A DNA stretch of 64,000 nucleotides from Lentisphaerota bacterium (GCA_016873635.1 VGWJ01000001.1:1-64000); one strand, 5' to 3'; shown: positions 38,378-48,800, counted from the stretch's first letter. Program-made: numbers and translations. Notes: generated by a model from the letters alone, not told the origin.

Positions 38378-39544
38378 ATGTGGATTGCGGCGTCGCTCTG
38401 CGCCCGGTCGGGGGAAGCGGACCCGTCGCCGGCCGGGCGTCCGGCCTCCCGTCCGCGCTCCCTGCCGCGGGTGTTGACCCGCGAGGGTGGCCGCCTGCGC
38501 GTCACGGGCGCGGACGCGCTCCAGAACATGGAGGTGGCGCGCTGGGCGCAGCGGATCTCCCGTGACGTCGAGCGCGCCACGGCGACGCGCCTGCCCCCGC
38601 CGTCGTCGCATGTTCTGCGCATCGAGATTGCGCCGCCCGTGGCCGAGGGAAAGGGCGCGGTGACGTTCTTTCAGGAGGCGCGGGACGGCGGTCTGGCGCA
38701 GCGGCTGGTGATCGCGGGGTATGACGAGGCCGAGTATGCGCAGGCGGAGCGGGCGCTGTGCCGGCTTCTGCTCGACGCGCGCGTGGCGGCGCGGCAGACG
38801 CCCGCCGATCGGCGGGCGGGTCTGCGCGGCGCGCCCGAATGGATGGTGATCGGCGTGGCGCGCGCGCTGCTTCCGTCGCGCCGCGCGGAGAACAGCGCGG
38901 CCGCCCTCGCCCTGTGGCAGGCCGGCCGGCTGGCGTCGCTGGGACAGTTGCTGGCGGCGGGATCCGCCGCTCCGTCCGAGGCCGTCTGCGGCGCGCTCGT
39001 GCAGTGGCTGTCCGGGTTGCCCGACGGGAAGCGCTTCTTCGACGCGGCTTTCGGCGCGATCGCGGGCGGGGAGGAGCTCACGGCGGCCCGCCTGGCGGCC
39101 TGCGCGGGGCCCGGCGTCTCGGCGGCGGACCTGGACGGGATGTGGGACGCGTGGCTTCTGCGCCAGAAGCGCGTGGTCTACGTGGCGGAGGGGCCGGCGC
39201 GCACGACGCCCGCGCTGCTGGACCAGTTGCGGTCTCAACTGTTGATTCACCCCCGCGATCGTGGTATCTCAGTTGACGGCGATCCGGACCGCATTCTGAC
39301 GTTTGCGGACCTGATCGCGCGGCGCGGGGAGGAATGGGTTCCGGCTTTCGCCCGGAACAGGAGCGCCGCGCTGCGGCTGCTGGCGGTCGGCCGCGAAGCG
39401 GAGTTTGGCGCGGCCGCGGAAGCGTATGCCGCGTTTCTGGACGCGCTGGCCGAAGGCCTGCCGGAGACCGGGCTGGCGGGACTGCTGCGCAAAGCGGAAG
39501 CGGCCGCCGCCGGGCTGGGGGATGCGGATGGGGAAGGGGAATGA
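38378..39544 (+). CDS. Hypothetical protein
   Basis: Long ORF in operon with the zinc-ribbon gene; no family recognised; start codon uncertain. Confidence 0.5.
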   Translation: MWIAASLCARSGEADPSPAGRPASRPRSLPRVLTREGGRLRVTGADALQNMEVARWAQRISRDVERATATRLPPPSSHVLRIEIAPPVAEGKGAVTFFQEARDGGLAQRLVIAGYDEAEYAQAERALCRLLLDARVAARQTPADRRAGLRGAPEWMVIGVARALLPSRRAENSAAALALWQAGRLASLGQLLAAGSAAPSEAVCGALVQWLSGLPDGKRFFDAAFGAIAGGEELTAARLAACAGPGVSAADLDGMWDAWLLRQKRVVYVAEGPARTTPALLDQLRSQLLIHPRDRGISVDGDPDRILTFADLIARRGEEWVPAFARNRSAALRLLAVGREAEFGAAAEAYAAFLDALAEGLPETGLAGLLRKAEAAAAGLGDADGEGE

Positions 39545-39633
39545 CCGGACGGCGTCCGGCGCGAGAGGGCTTTTGATGGCGTGAAGGCGGATGTTGCTTG
39601 TCGCGTGCCGGAGATCCGGAATACCGTTGCAGT

Positions 39634-41016
39634 ATGAAGAAAAGTCTGGCCAGGACGATCGTGGGCGGAGTGGACGCCGAAGTGCTGCGTTTCACGGCGG
39701 ACGAGGACCGCGCGCTCGACGCCGCGCTGGTGGAGGCTGACTGCATCGGCACGGCGGCGCACGTGACGGCCCTGTCGGACGAGGCGCTGCGGCCGCGCGT
39801 GCTGGCGGAGCGCGACCGCGCGCGCATCGTGCGCGCGCTCATCGCCGTCATGCGGCGGGCCCGCCGGGGCGCGTTCAGGATCGGGCTCAACGACCAGGAC
39901 GTGCATCTCGCGGTGGAGCGGGCCCTGACGCGCGCGCTGGGCGACCTGGGGCGTCGCGTGCACACCGGCCGCAGCCGCAACGACCAGGCGGCCGTGGATC
40001 TGCGGCTGCACGGCCGGGACCGGCTGTTGGAAGCCGTGGAGGCCGCGGCCGGTCTGGCGTTCGCGGCCCTGGCGCTGGGGCGCCGCCACGCGCTGCTGCC
40101 GATGGTGGGCCGCACGCACATGCAGCCGGCGATGCCGTCGTCCGTGGGCCTGTGGGCCGCGGCGCACGCCGAGAGCCTGCTTGACGACGTGGTGCTGCTG
40201 CGCGCGGCCTACGACCTGACCAACGTGTGTCCGCTGGGATCGGCGGCGGGCTACGGCGTGCCCCTGAACCTGAACCGCGCCAGGACGGCGCGGCTGCTGG
40301 GATTCGCGCGGCCGTACGCCAACGCGCTGTATGCCGCGCAGGCGCGAGGCAAGGTCGAGGCCGCGACCCTGGGGGCGATGGCGCAGGTGATGCTTACGCT
40401 TTCGCGCCTGGCGGAAGACCTGGTGCTGTACGCGGCGCCGGAATTCGGCTATTTCGCGCTTCCGCCGGGCTTCTGCACGGGCAGCAGCATCATGCCCCAG
40501 AAGCGCAACCCCGACGTGCTGGAGATCGTGCGCGCGCGCGCGGCGAGGGTGCAGGCCTGCGAGAGCGCGGCGGCGGCGATCGTGACGGGCCTGCCTTCGG
40601 GCTACAGCCGCGACCTGCAGGAGACCAAGGCGCCGTTCCTTGGCGGCACAAGGATGACCGTTGACTGCCTGCGGGTGCTCCTGCCGCTGATGCGGGGGCT
40701 CAAGCCGGTGCCCGGCGCGCTGCGCGCCGCGTTCCGGCCGGAGGTGTTCGCGGCCGACGCGGCCCTGGACATGGTCGCCGCCGGAACGCCGTTCCGCGCG
40801 GCCTACGGCCGCGTGAAGGCGAACCTGGGCGCGCTGCCCGGCGCGGACCCGGACAAGGCCGTTGCCCGGCGCATGCGCGCCGGCACGGCGCGGGTGGATT
40901 TCGACGGTTTGGAGAAGCGCGCCGGGGAGGCGCGCCGTTTCGCGCGCGCGGAAAGCGCGCGCTGCCGGCGCGCGATCGCAGGGCTGCTCGGCGTGCCGTA
41001 CCCGGATCTGGGATAG
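39634..41016 (+). CDS. argH: Argininosuccinate lyase
   Basis: DQDVHLAVERAL, HTGRSRNDQAAVDLRLHGRD, GRTHMQPAMP, GSSIMPQKRNPDVLEIVRARA. Confidence 0.9.
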   Translation: MKKSLARTIVGGVDAEVLRFTADEDRALDAALVEADCIGTAAHVTALSDEALRPRVLAERDRARIVRALIAVMRRARRGAFRIGLNDQDVHLAVERALTRALGDLGRRVHTGRSRNDQAAVDLRLHGRDRLLEAVEAAAGLAFAALALGRRHALLPMVGRTHMQPAMPSSVGLWAAAHAESLLDDVVLLRAAYDLTNVCPLGSAAGYGVPLNLNRARTARLLGFARPYANALYAAQARGKVEAATLGAMAQVMLTLSRLAEDLVLYAAPEFGYFALPPGFCTGSSIMPQKRNPDVLEIVRARAARVQACESAAAAIVTGLPSGYSRDLQETKAPFLGGTRMTVDCLRVLLPLMRGLKPVPGALRAAFRPEVFAADAALDMVAAGTPFRAAYGRVKANLGALPGADPDKAVARRMRAGTARVDFDGLEKRAGEARRFARAESARCRRAIAGLLGVPYPDLG

Positions 41017-41134
41017 CCCGGTGACCGGCGCGCGGTCAACCGGACGGCCGGCGGCCGGAGACGCGGCCGCGCGCGGGGTTGCCATGCGGCGTTGCGTGCG
41101 ATACAAGAGAAAAGCGATCGGGAGGACGGCAAAG

Positions 41135-41953
41135 ATGATGCGGAAGACATTGCTGGTGGCGTGCGTGGCCCTGGCCTGCGCGGCGGCCCGGCCGCCGGCG
41201 GCGACGGCGCAGGAGGAGGCGGCGCCGGCCGCGGCAAGCGCGACCGCGCCGGCGGCGACGGCGGGAGGGGCGCGGGCGGAGGAAGCGACGGCGCCGGCCG
41301 GCGCGAGCGGCAGGACCACGATGAATCTGCGCGAGATCGTCGCCAGCGGCGGGTCCCTGATGTATGTGCTGGCCGGCATGTCCGTGCTGGCCGTGGCGAT
41401 GATCGTTTATTTCTTCATCGTGCTCCGGGCCGGCCAGGTGGTGCCGCGCGCCCTGCGGCGCGAGCTCATGGACAAGCTGCGGACCGGCAACGTCGATGAC
41501 GCGCGCCGGGCCTGCGAGTACAGGCCCAGCCCGCTGGCGGCGGTCTGCCTGGCGGCGATCGATCACGTGCGGGACATCCCGCAGACCGACCCGATGCTCT
41601 TGAAGGACGTCGTGGAGGGCGAAGGGCAGCGGCAATCCGAGACGATGCAGGGCCAGGCGCAGTACCTGCTGGACATCGCGGTGGTCGCGCCGATGGTGGG
41701 TCTGCTGGGAACCGTGCTGGGGATGCTGCGGGCCTTCAACGGCATCGCGCTGGAGATCGACCGCGCCAAGCCCGTCGTGCTCGCGGCGGGCGTATCCCAG
41801 GCCCTGGTCACCACGGTCTTCGGCCTGATCGTGGGCATACCGGCCATGGCTTTCTATGCCTACTTCAGGCGTCGCGCGTCGAAACTGGTGTCGCAGCTGG
41901 AGGTGGCTTCCACGGAGGTGCTCACCGCCCTGCTGCGCAAGAAGTCCGAATGA
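41135..41953 (+). CDS. MotA/TolQ/ExbB proton channel family protein with N-terminal signal peptide and Ala-rich segment
   Basis: MRKTLLVACVALACAAARPPAATAQ, then three TM and VVAPMVGLLGTVLGMLRAFNGIA...ISQALVTTVFGLIVGIPAMAFYAYFRRR-type motif. Confidence 0.85.
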   Translation: MMRKTLLVACVALACAAARPPAATAQEEAAPAAASATAPAATAGGARAEEATAPAGASGRTTMNLREIVASGGSLMYVLAGMSVLAVAMIVYFFIVLRAGQVVPRALRRELMDKLRTGNVDDARRACEYRPSPLAAVCLAAIDHVRDIPQTDPMLLKDVVEGEGQRQSETMQGQAQYLLDIAVVAPMVGLLGTVLGMLRAFNGIALEIDRAKPVVLAAGVSQALVTTVFGLIVGIPAMAFYAYFRRRASKLVSQLEVASTEVLTALLRKKSE

Positions 41954-42378
41954 AATTCCGCCGCGAGGACAAGGGACAGGCGCCGGGCTTCCAGGTGGCG
42001 CCCATGATCGACGTGATGTTCCTGCTGCTGTGCTTCTTCATGGCCAGCCAGATCTTCTCGCAGTGGGAGACGGAGGTCGACGTGCAGCTGCCGACGGCCA
42101 CCACCGGTCTGCCGCAGGACCGCATGCTGGGCGAGGTCATCGTCAACGTTCTGCACGACGGCCGGTACGTGGTCAACCGGCGGGAGCTGGACGATCGCGA
42201 GCTGGGCCGCCTTTTCGGCCGCATCGTGGATCTTTCGCCCGGCCAGCCGGTGCTGATCCGCGCCGACCGCGGCACGGCCTACGAGCACATCATCCGGGTC
42301 CTGGACCTGTGCCGCCGCGCGGACATCTACAACATATCTTTCGCGACCAGCTTCGTGAAGGAGCCGCCGTCCCGATGA
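41950..42378 (+). CDS. ExbD/TolR biopolymer transport protein
   Basis: FQVAPMIDVMFLLLCFFMASQIF; C-terminal VLIRADRGTAYEHIIRVLDLCRRADIYNISFAT. Confidence 0.87.
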   Translation: MKFRREDKGQAPGFQVAPMIDVMFLLLCFFMASQIFSQWETEVDVQLPTATTGLPQDRMLGEVIVNVLHDGRYVVNRRELDDRELGRLFGRIVDLSPGQPVLIRADRGTAYEHIIRVLDLCRRADIYNISFATSFVKEPPSR

Positions 42379-44738
42379 CGTTTCGCACGTGCTGCCGCGC
42401 CGTTCTGCTCGCCGCCCTCTGCGGGGCCTCCCCGTGCCGCGCGCTGACCGAGGAGGAGCGCATGCAGTTTGCCGACGGCCTCTACGCCCGGCAGATGCAC
42501 GCGCCGGCGGCGAAGGAGTACGAAGCGCTGCTGCGCGACTTCCCGAACAGCGCCCTGGCGGACGTGATGCGCTTCCGGCTGGGCGAGTGCCACCGTCTGA
42601 CGGGCAACCGCGTGGCGGCCGAAAAGGAATTCCGCGCGGTCTTCAGCGACTATCCCAAGAGCGCGTACCGGACGCGGGCGGGTTTCCGGCGGGCGTGCAT
42701 CTTCTACGACTCGGGGCTCTACGACTCGGCCGTTGATCTTTACCAGAAGATCCTGGCGGAGAACCCGACGGACGAGATTGCCTCGGCGTCCATGTACTTC
42801 CTGGGCGATTCGCTGCTGAAGCTGAAAAAGGAAAAGGACGCGCTGACCGTCCTGGAGAAACTCGTCGACGGATACGCGGCCGCGGAGTTCGGCGCCTACG
42901 GCCTGCTCAAGCTGGGCGAGGTCCACGCCGCGCGGAAGGATTACGGCCGGGCCCTGGACTGCTTCGGCCGCGCCGCGAAGGCGCCGCCCACGCCGCGCGT
43001 GGGCGCGGAAGCCGTGTTTCAGACGGCGCGCATTCACTTCGAGCGCAAGGAATACGAAGAGAGCGCGGAGGCCTACCGGCGCCTGCTGAAGGACTATCCC
43101 GGCGACGAGCGGATGGCCGCGGCGCGGCTGCAGGCGGCGTGGGCCTTCCACAACGCCGGCCTTTGCGCGGAGGCGCTTGAGGCGGCGGCCGCGGCGGGTT
43201 CCGGAAACGGGGGCTCCGACGCGGCGGAGTGGCTCTACCTGCGGGCCAACTGCGAGCGGCAGCTCATGAAAAACGCTGAGGCGGCGGCGCTCTACAAGGA
43301 GCTTCTGGACAAGTTTCCGAACTCCGCCTTTGCCGGCGCCGCGCGCTACGAAAGCGCGCTGGTGCGGTACCGCATGGGCGACTACGCGGCCGCCATCGAG
43401 GCCGCGGCGGCGGTGCGGTCGGACCCGGCCCTGCGCAAGGACGCGTACTGGCTCCTGGCCGAGTCGAACGCCGCGCTGAAACGCGACGCGGAGGCCGTTC
43501 AGTACTACCGGCTCATCGCGCGGGAGTTTCCCGACAGCGACCTGGCCGACGACGCCAACTACCGGCTGGGCTATCACCTGCGGGAGAGCGGCGACTTCGC
43601 CGAAGCCGCGCGCCGCTTCCGGCTCGTGGCCGAGAGTTTTCCCGACAGCCCGCTGGCGCCGCAGGCGCTGTTCGCGGCCGGCGCGTGTTTTGCCAGGGCG
43701 GGGCAGGACGCCGAAGCCGTGCAGGACTGGTCGGCCCTGGAGCGCGCGCACCCCGACGACGCCGCGCTGGAGGACGCGCTCTACCAGAAGTCCATGTCCG
43801 AAACGCGCCTGGCGCGCGACGCGGACGCGCTCGTCTCGCTGGCGAAGCTGCTGAAACGCTTTCCGGGTTCGCGCTTCGCGGCCGACGCGCGCTACTGGCG
43901 CGGCCTGCTGATCATGAAGCAGGGGCGGCCGGCCGAGGCGGAGAAGGAATTGCGCGCCGCGCTGCAGGCCGCGCCGCGCGACGACCTGGCGCCGCTGATC
44001 CGCTACCGCCTGGCGCTGGCGCTGCAGGCCACGGACCGCGACGCGGAGGCGGCGGATCTTCTGGAGGGCCTGCTGAAAACGGCGTTTGCGTCCGAGCTGC
44101 CGCCCGAGCTGATGCGCTGGCTTGCCGAGTACCGCCACGATCAGAAGAAATACGACGCGGCTCTCGCCGCGGCGCGGTCGCTGATCGCGCGCGACAGGAC
44201 GGCCGCGTGGCAGGAAGCCGGCTGGTGTCTCGCGGGACGGGCCATGCTGGCCAAGGGCGACGCCAAGGGCGCCGGCGAAGCGTATCGCGCGGCGCTGGCG
44301 GCCGACGGGCGGACGGGGTTCGGCGCCGAAGCCGCGCTGCGGCTGGGCGAGGGCGAGCTGTCCGCCGGCAACGCGGCGGCGGCGGCGGGCTATTTCCAGA
44401 AGGCGGCCGCGGCCGGAGGGCCGGACGCGGATCCGGCCGTCCGCGCCCGGGCCTACGCGGGCCTGGCCCGCGCGGCGCGGGACGCGGGCGACGACCCGGT
44501 CGCGGCGCGGTACTTCATGAGCGTTGCCGTGCTCTATGACGAGGACCAGCTCGTTCCGGAATGCCTGTACGAGGCGGCCGCGGCCTTCCTGCGCGCGGGC
44601 CAGGCCGGCGACGGGCGCAAGGCGATCGCGGAGCTGCGGGAGAGGTTCCCGGGCAGCGAATGGGCGGTCAGGGCCGCGCGGCTGCCCGGGGCGGCGGAGG
44701 CGCCGCCCGCCGCGCCGGAGGAGGGCGGCGGCACGTGA
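42375..44738 (+). CDS. Large TPR-repeat secreted protein
   Basis: Signal peptide; many YbgF/BamD-like TPR units (AAKEYEALLRDFPNSALADVMRFRLGECHRLTGN...). Confidence 0.8.
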   Translation: MTFRTCCRAVLLAALCGASPCRALTEEERMQFADGLYARQMHAPAAKEYEALLRDFPNSALADVMRFRLGECHRLTGNRVAAEKEFRAVFSDYPKSAYRTRAGFRRACIFYDSGLYDSAVDLYQKILAENPTDEIASASMYFLGDSLLKLKKEKDALTVLEKLVDGYAAAEFGAYGLLKLGEVHAARKDYGRALDCFGRAAKAPPTPRVGAEAVFQTARIHFERKEYEESAEAYRRLLKDYPGDERMAAARLQAAWAFHNAGLCAEALEAAAAAGSGNGGSDAAEWLYLRANCERQLMKNAEAAALYKELLDKFPNSAFAGAARYESALVRYRMGDYAAAIEAAAAVRSDPALRKDAYWLLAESNAALKRDAEAVQYYRLIAREFPDSDLADDANYRLGYHLRESGDFAEAARRFRLVAESFPDSPLAPQALFAAGACFARAGQDAEAVQDWSALERAHPDDAALEDALYQKSMSETRLARDADALVSLAKLLKRFPGSRFAADARYWRGLLIMKQGRPAEAEKELRAALQAAPRDDLAPLIRYRLALALQATDRDAEAADLLEGLLKTAFASELPPELMRWLAEYRHDQKKYDAALAAARSLIARDRTAAWQEAGWCLAGRAMLAKGDAKGAGEAYRAALAADGRTGFGAEAALRLGEGELSAGNAAAAAGYFQKAAAAGGPDADPAVRARAYAGLARAARDAGDDPVAARYFMSVAVLYDEDQLVPECLYEAAAAFLRAGQAGDGRKAIAELRERFPGSEWAVRAARLPGAAEAPPAAPEEGGGT

Positions 44739-46489
44739 TGAACGGTGCGCGAACGGAAACGGCGGGATTCAGCCGGCAGCACGTCGCCGTGGCTGTCGCC
44801 GCCGCCGCGTTCTCGCTGGCGCTGCACCTGGTGTTGTTTGTCTACCTGCGCGGCGTCGAACTGAGCGTGCCGGTCACGGCGGGGCGCGCCCTGCGCGAGC
44901 TGCCCGCGCGTTCGATGCGTCTGCTGGAGGTGTGGCGAGGGGCGGCCGCGAAAGAGCCGCGCGAGAGCGCGCGCGCCTGGGACGCGGGCCTGGCCGAGGA
45001 GGCGCTGCGCGGGGTCGACGAGCCGCGCCTGGCGCCGGACGAAGCCGCCCTGCGCCCGCCGCAACTGGGCGACGGCCTGCTGGCCGGCGAGGAGGCCGCG
45101 CTGGCCAGGCCGGAGGCCCGGCCCGCGCCGCCGACCGGCCTGACGCGCCAGGAAATGCTCGTCATCGAGCACGCCGTGGTGGCGGACAACGTGGGTATCC
45201 CGCGGCGCGTTCGCGTCCCCGGCGTGGAGCGCGTCGAGGAGGCGGACGTTTCCTTCATCATGCCTCCGGCGGCGGGCGCGGGGGCGGCCCTGGCCGCCGT
45301 GGCGCCGCCGTCCGCCGCGACGGGCGCGGCGTCCGCCGGTCCCGTGGCGGGCGGAACCACCGGCGGCGTGGGCGTGGTCGCCATCGGGGAGGAGCGGGCG
45401 GAGTCCGGCGCGGGGCTCTATCCCGAGCCGCGCGAGGAGATCACTTCGCTCCAGCCGGTCGAGGACCTGCTGACGGTCGACATCACCGTTTTCGAATCCC
45501 TGCGGGACATCAGGTACGGCTACTTCCGCATGGTCATCCGGCGCATCGGGCCGGAGGCGCTGCCCGTGATGCCCAAGGACGTGGCGCTCGTGCAGGACGG
45601 CTCGGCCAGCATGACGGAACAGCGGCTGTACTTCTGCCGCGAGGGCATGATCCGCGCCCTGGACCAGATCGGCCCGGACGACCGCTTCAACGTGGTCGGG
45701 TTCAAGGACGACGTGCAATGGTGCTTCCGGGACTGGGCGGCGAACAACCCGGAGCGGCGGGCCGAAGCCCGGGCTTTCATCCAGGCGCTGCAGTCGTCGG
45801 GCGAGACCGACATCTTCGCTTCGACGAAGGCCCTGCTGAGCCTGAAGCGCGACGCGACGCGGCCGGTGGTGGTCGTGCTGGTGACCGACGGCCGCCCCAC
45901 GACGGGCCTGACCGACAGCTCGGACATCATCGCGCAGTTCACCAGGGCCAACGCCGGCGAGATGGCCCTGTTCACGATGGGCACCGTCCAGACCGCCAAC
46001 GCCTACCTGCTCGACCTGCTGGCCTACTGCAACGGCGGCGGTTCCCTGGTGGTGACGCGGGGCCGGTGGGATATTCCGGACGCGCTGGAACGCGTCGCGA
46101 GCGAGACGTCGCGGCCGGTGTTGCACGACATCGGCTTCCGCTTCGCCGAGGGCGGCGGCTGCGAGGTCTTCCCCGCGGCCACGGGCAACCTGTACCTCGA
46201 CCGCACGCTCGTGCTGCTCGGGCGCTACCCGCGCGGAACCGAAAGCGTTCTCTTCCAGGCCGTGGGCAGGGGACGCGACGCGGTTTGCGACATGATCTTC
46301 GACGTGGGCCTGCGCGGGGCCGCGCGCAGCCGGGACGAGGACTTGCGGGCCGAGTGGGCCAGGCAGAAGCTGTATCACCTGATCGGCGCCCACGCGCGCG
46401 GCGGACAGCCCGAGCTGCTGGACGAAATCCGGGCCACCGCCCGCGCCTACGGTATTGACGTGCCCTATCGGCGTGAAGTATTACCGTGA
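44738..46489 (+). CDS. VWA-domain protein with N-terminal single TM (TonB-like topology)
   Basis: VAVAVAAAAFSLALHLVLFVYL TM; MIDAS DGSASM, VLVTDGRPTTG. Confidence 0.78.
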   Translation: MNGARTETAGFSRQHVAVAVAAAAFSLALHLVLFVYLRGVELSVPVTAGRALRELPARSMRLLEVWRGAAAKEPRESARAWDAGLAEEALRGVDEPRLAPDEAALRPPQLGDGLLAGEEAALARPEARPAPPTGLTRQEMLVIEHAVVADNVGIPRRVRVPGVERVEEADVSFIMPPAAGAGAALAAVAPPSAATGAASAGPVAGGTTGGVGVVAIGEERAESGAGLYPEPREEITSLQPVEDLLTVDITVFESLRDIRYGYFRMVIRRIGPEALPVMPKDVALVQDGSASMTEQRLYFCREGMIRALDQIGPDDRFNVVGFKDDVQWCFRDWAANNPERRAEARAFIQALQSSGETDIFASTKALLSLKRDATRPVVVVLVTDGRPTTGLTDSSDIIAQFTRANAGEMALFTMGTVQTANAYLLDLLAYCNGGGSLVVTRGRWDIPDALERVASETSRPVLHDIGFRFAEGGGCEVFPAATGNLYLDRTLVLLGRYPRGTESVLFQAVGRGRDAVCDMIFDVGLRGAARSRDEDLRAEWARQKLYHLIGAHARGGQPELLDEIRATARAYGIDVPYRREVLP

Positions 46490-46494
46490 CGACG

Positions 46495-48231
46495 ATGGGC
46501 GACAGGCAGGCACCGGACCTCGATCGAATGCGTCACAGCGCGGCGCACGTGATGGCCGCGGCGGTCTGCCGCCTGTTCAGGGACGTCAGGCTGGACATCG
46601 GCCCGGCGACCGAAGACGGCTTCTACTACGACTTCGACCTGCCCGAGCGGCTGAGCCCCGAGCATTTCCCGGACATCGAAGCGGAGATGGCGCGCATCGT
46701 CGCCGCGGACCTGCCGTTCGAGCGCCTTGCCGTCACCCGCGCCGAGGCCGAGCGGCGGCTGCGGGCGGGCGGCCAGACCTACAAGCTGGAGCGGCTGCGG
46801 GAGATTCCCCCGGAAGAGGAGATAACCTTCTACCGCTGCGGCGACTTCGAGGACATGTGCCGCGGCCCGCACCTCGCTTCGACCGGCGCGGTCGGCGCCT
46901 TCAAGCTGGTCTCCGTTTCGGGCTCCTACTTCCACGGCATCGAGACCAATCCCATGCTGCAGCGCGTCTACGGCGTCGCCGAGGCCAGCGCCGCGGCCGT
47001 GGAGGAGCGCCTGGCGCGCATGGAAGAGGCGCGCCGGCGCGACCATCGCCGGCTGGGCCGCGAGCTGGACCTGTTCAGCCTGCAGGACGAGGTCGGGCCG
47101 GGGCTCGTGCTCTGGCATCCGAAGGGCGCGCGCGTGCGGGCCGTGATCGAGGAATTCTGGCGCCGGCGCCACTTCGAGGCGGGCTACGAGCTGCTGTATA
47201 CGCCGCACATCGGCCGCGGCACGCTCTGGGAGACCTCCGGCCACCTCGGTTTCTACAAGGAAAACATGTATTCGCCGATGGACATTGACGGCAACGCGTA
47301 CTTCGCGAAGCCCATGAACTGTCCGTTCCATATCCAGGTCTACAAGCGGCGCAGGTATTCCTACCGCGAGCTGCCCCTGCGCTGGGCCGAGCTGGGCACG
47401 GTGTACCGCTACGAGAAGAGCGGCGTGCTGCAGGGCCTGCTGCGCGTGCGCGGGTTCACCCAGGACGACGCGCACATCTTCTGCACGCCGGACCAGGTCG
47501 AATCCGAGGTCGCGGACACGGTGCGCTTCGCCCGGCGCATGCTCCGGGCGTTCGGGTTCGCGGAGATTTCGGCCTACCTCTCCACCAGGCCGGCCCGGGC
47601 CGTGGGCGAGACGGCGCGCTGGGAGCAGGCCACCGCTTCCCTGCGCGGCGCGCTCGACGGCGAGGGCATGCCCTATCACGTGGACGAGGGCGGCGGCGCG
47701 TTCTACGGGCCGAAGATCGACCTCAAGATCCGGGACGCCATCGGCCGCGAGTGGCAGCTCAGCACCATCCAGTTCGATTTCAACGAGCCGGAGCGCTTCG
47801 GCCTGTCCTTCGTGGGGGCCGACGGCGGCGAGCACCGCCCGTACATGGTGCACCGCGCGCTGCTCGGCAGCCTGGAGCGCTTCTTCGCCATTCTCATCGA
47901 GCATCACGCGGGGGCTTTCCCGCTGTGGCTGGCCCCCGAGCAGGCGCGGGTGTTGCCGCTCACGGAGAAGCAGGCGGACTACGCCGAATCCGTGGCCGGC
48001 GCGCTGGGCGAACGGGACGTGCGGGTGAAGGTGGACGGGCGATCGGAGAAAGTGGGCGCCAAGATCCGCGACGCGCAGATCGAGAAGGTGCCCTACATGC
48101 TGATCGTCGGCCCGCGCGAGGTTGAACAGGGAACGGTGTCGGTGCGCAGCCGGACGGAAGGCGACCGGGGGGCGATGACCGTTGACGCCCTCGCGGCCCT
48201 GCTGGCCGCCGAGAACGTTCCCCGGGAGTAG
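46495..48231 (+). CDS. thrS: Threonyl-tRNA synthetase lacking the N-terminal TGS domain
   Basis: RMRHSAAHVMAAAVCRLF, DGFYYDFDLP, KPMNCPFHIQVYK, GGAFYGPKIDLKIRDAIGREWQLSTIQFDFN, C-terminal anticodon domain. Confidence 0.9.
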   Translation: MGDRQAPDLDRMRHSAAHVMAAAVCRLFRDVRLDIGPATEDGFYYDFDLPERLSPEHFPDIEAEMARIVAADLPFERLAVTRAEAERRLRAGGQTYKLERLREIPPEEEITFYRCGDFEDMCRGPHLASTGAVGAFKLVSVSGSYFHGIETNPMLQRVYGVAEASAAAVEERLARMEEARRRDHRRLGRELDLFSLQDEVGPGLVLWHPKGARVRAVIEEFWRRRHFEAGYELLYTPHIGRGTLWETSGHLGFYKENMYSPMDIDGNAYFAKPMNCPFHIQVYKRRRYSYRELPLRWAELGTVYRYEKSGVLQGLLRVRGFTQDDAHIFCTPDQVESEVADTVRFARRMLRAFGFAEISAYLSTRPARAVGETARWEQATASLRGALDGEGMPYHVDEGGGAFYGPKIDLKIRDAIGREWQLSTIQFDFNEPERFGLSFVGADGGEHRPYMVHRALLGSLERFFAILIEHHAGAFPLWLAPEQARVLPLTEKQADYAESVAGALGERDVRVKVDGRSEKVGAKIRDAQIEKVPYMLIVGPREVEQGTVSVRSRTEGDRGAMTVDALAALLAAENVPRE

Positions 48232-48248
48232 ACAGTAGAAAGGAGTAT

Positions 48249-48800
48249 ATGGCGCCGTATCCAGACCGAGCGAGATCACAGAGTCGGACGTTTGTCAGGG
48301 TGAACCACAACATACGGGTGCCGGAGGTGCGCTGCATCGACGCGGACGGCAACATGGTGGGCGTGATTGCCACGCGCGAGGCCCGGTCGCTGGCGGAACA
48401 GCGCGGGCTCGATCTCGTGGAGGTGTCGCCCAATGCCGAGCCGCCCGTGTGCCGGATCATGGATTTCGGGAAGTACCGGTACGAGGAAAGCCGCAAGCAG
48501 CGCGAGGCCCGGCGGCACCATCACAGCCACGCCATCAAGGAAATAAAGTTCCGGGCCAACGTGGCGGAGCACGACTACCAGACCAAGGTCGGCCACCTGA
48601 AGGAATTCCTGCGGAAAGGCTACAAGGTCAAGGTGTCGCTGATGTTCCGCGGCCGCGAGAACGCCCACCGCGAGCTGGGTTTCGAGCTGGTCAACCGCGT
48701 GCTCAAGGACTGCGGCGACGGCGGCAGCGTGGACCAGCCGCCGCGGCTCATGGGCCGCACCATCATCGCCATGCTCTCGGGCCGGCCGTCCCGGAATTGA
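48249..48800 (+). CDS. infC: Translation initiation factor IF-3
   Basis: VNHNIRVPEVRCIDADGNMVGVI, PPVCRIMDFGKYRYE, KEIKFRANVAEHDYQTKVGHLKEFL, VKVSLMFRGRE. Confidence 0.92.
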   Translation: MAPYPDRARSQSRTFVRVNHNIRVPEVRCIDADGNMVGVIATREARSLAEQRGLDLVEVSPNAEPPVCRIMDFGKYRYEESRKQREARRHHHSHAIKEIKFRANVAEHDYQTKVGHLKEFLRKGYKVKVSLMFRGRENAHRELGFELVNRVLKDCGDGGSVDQPPRLMGRTIIAMLSGRPSRN

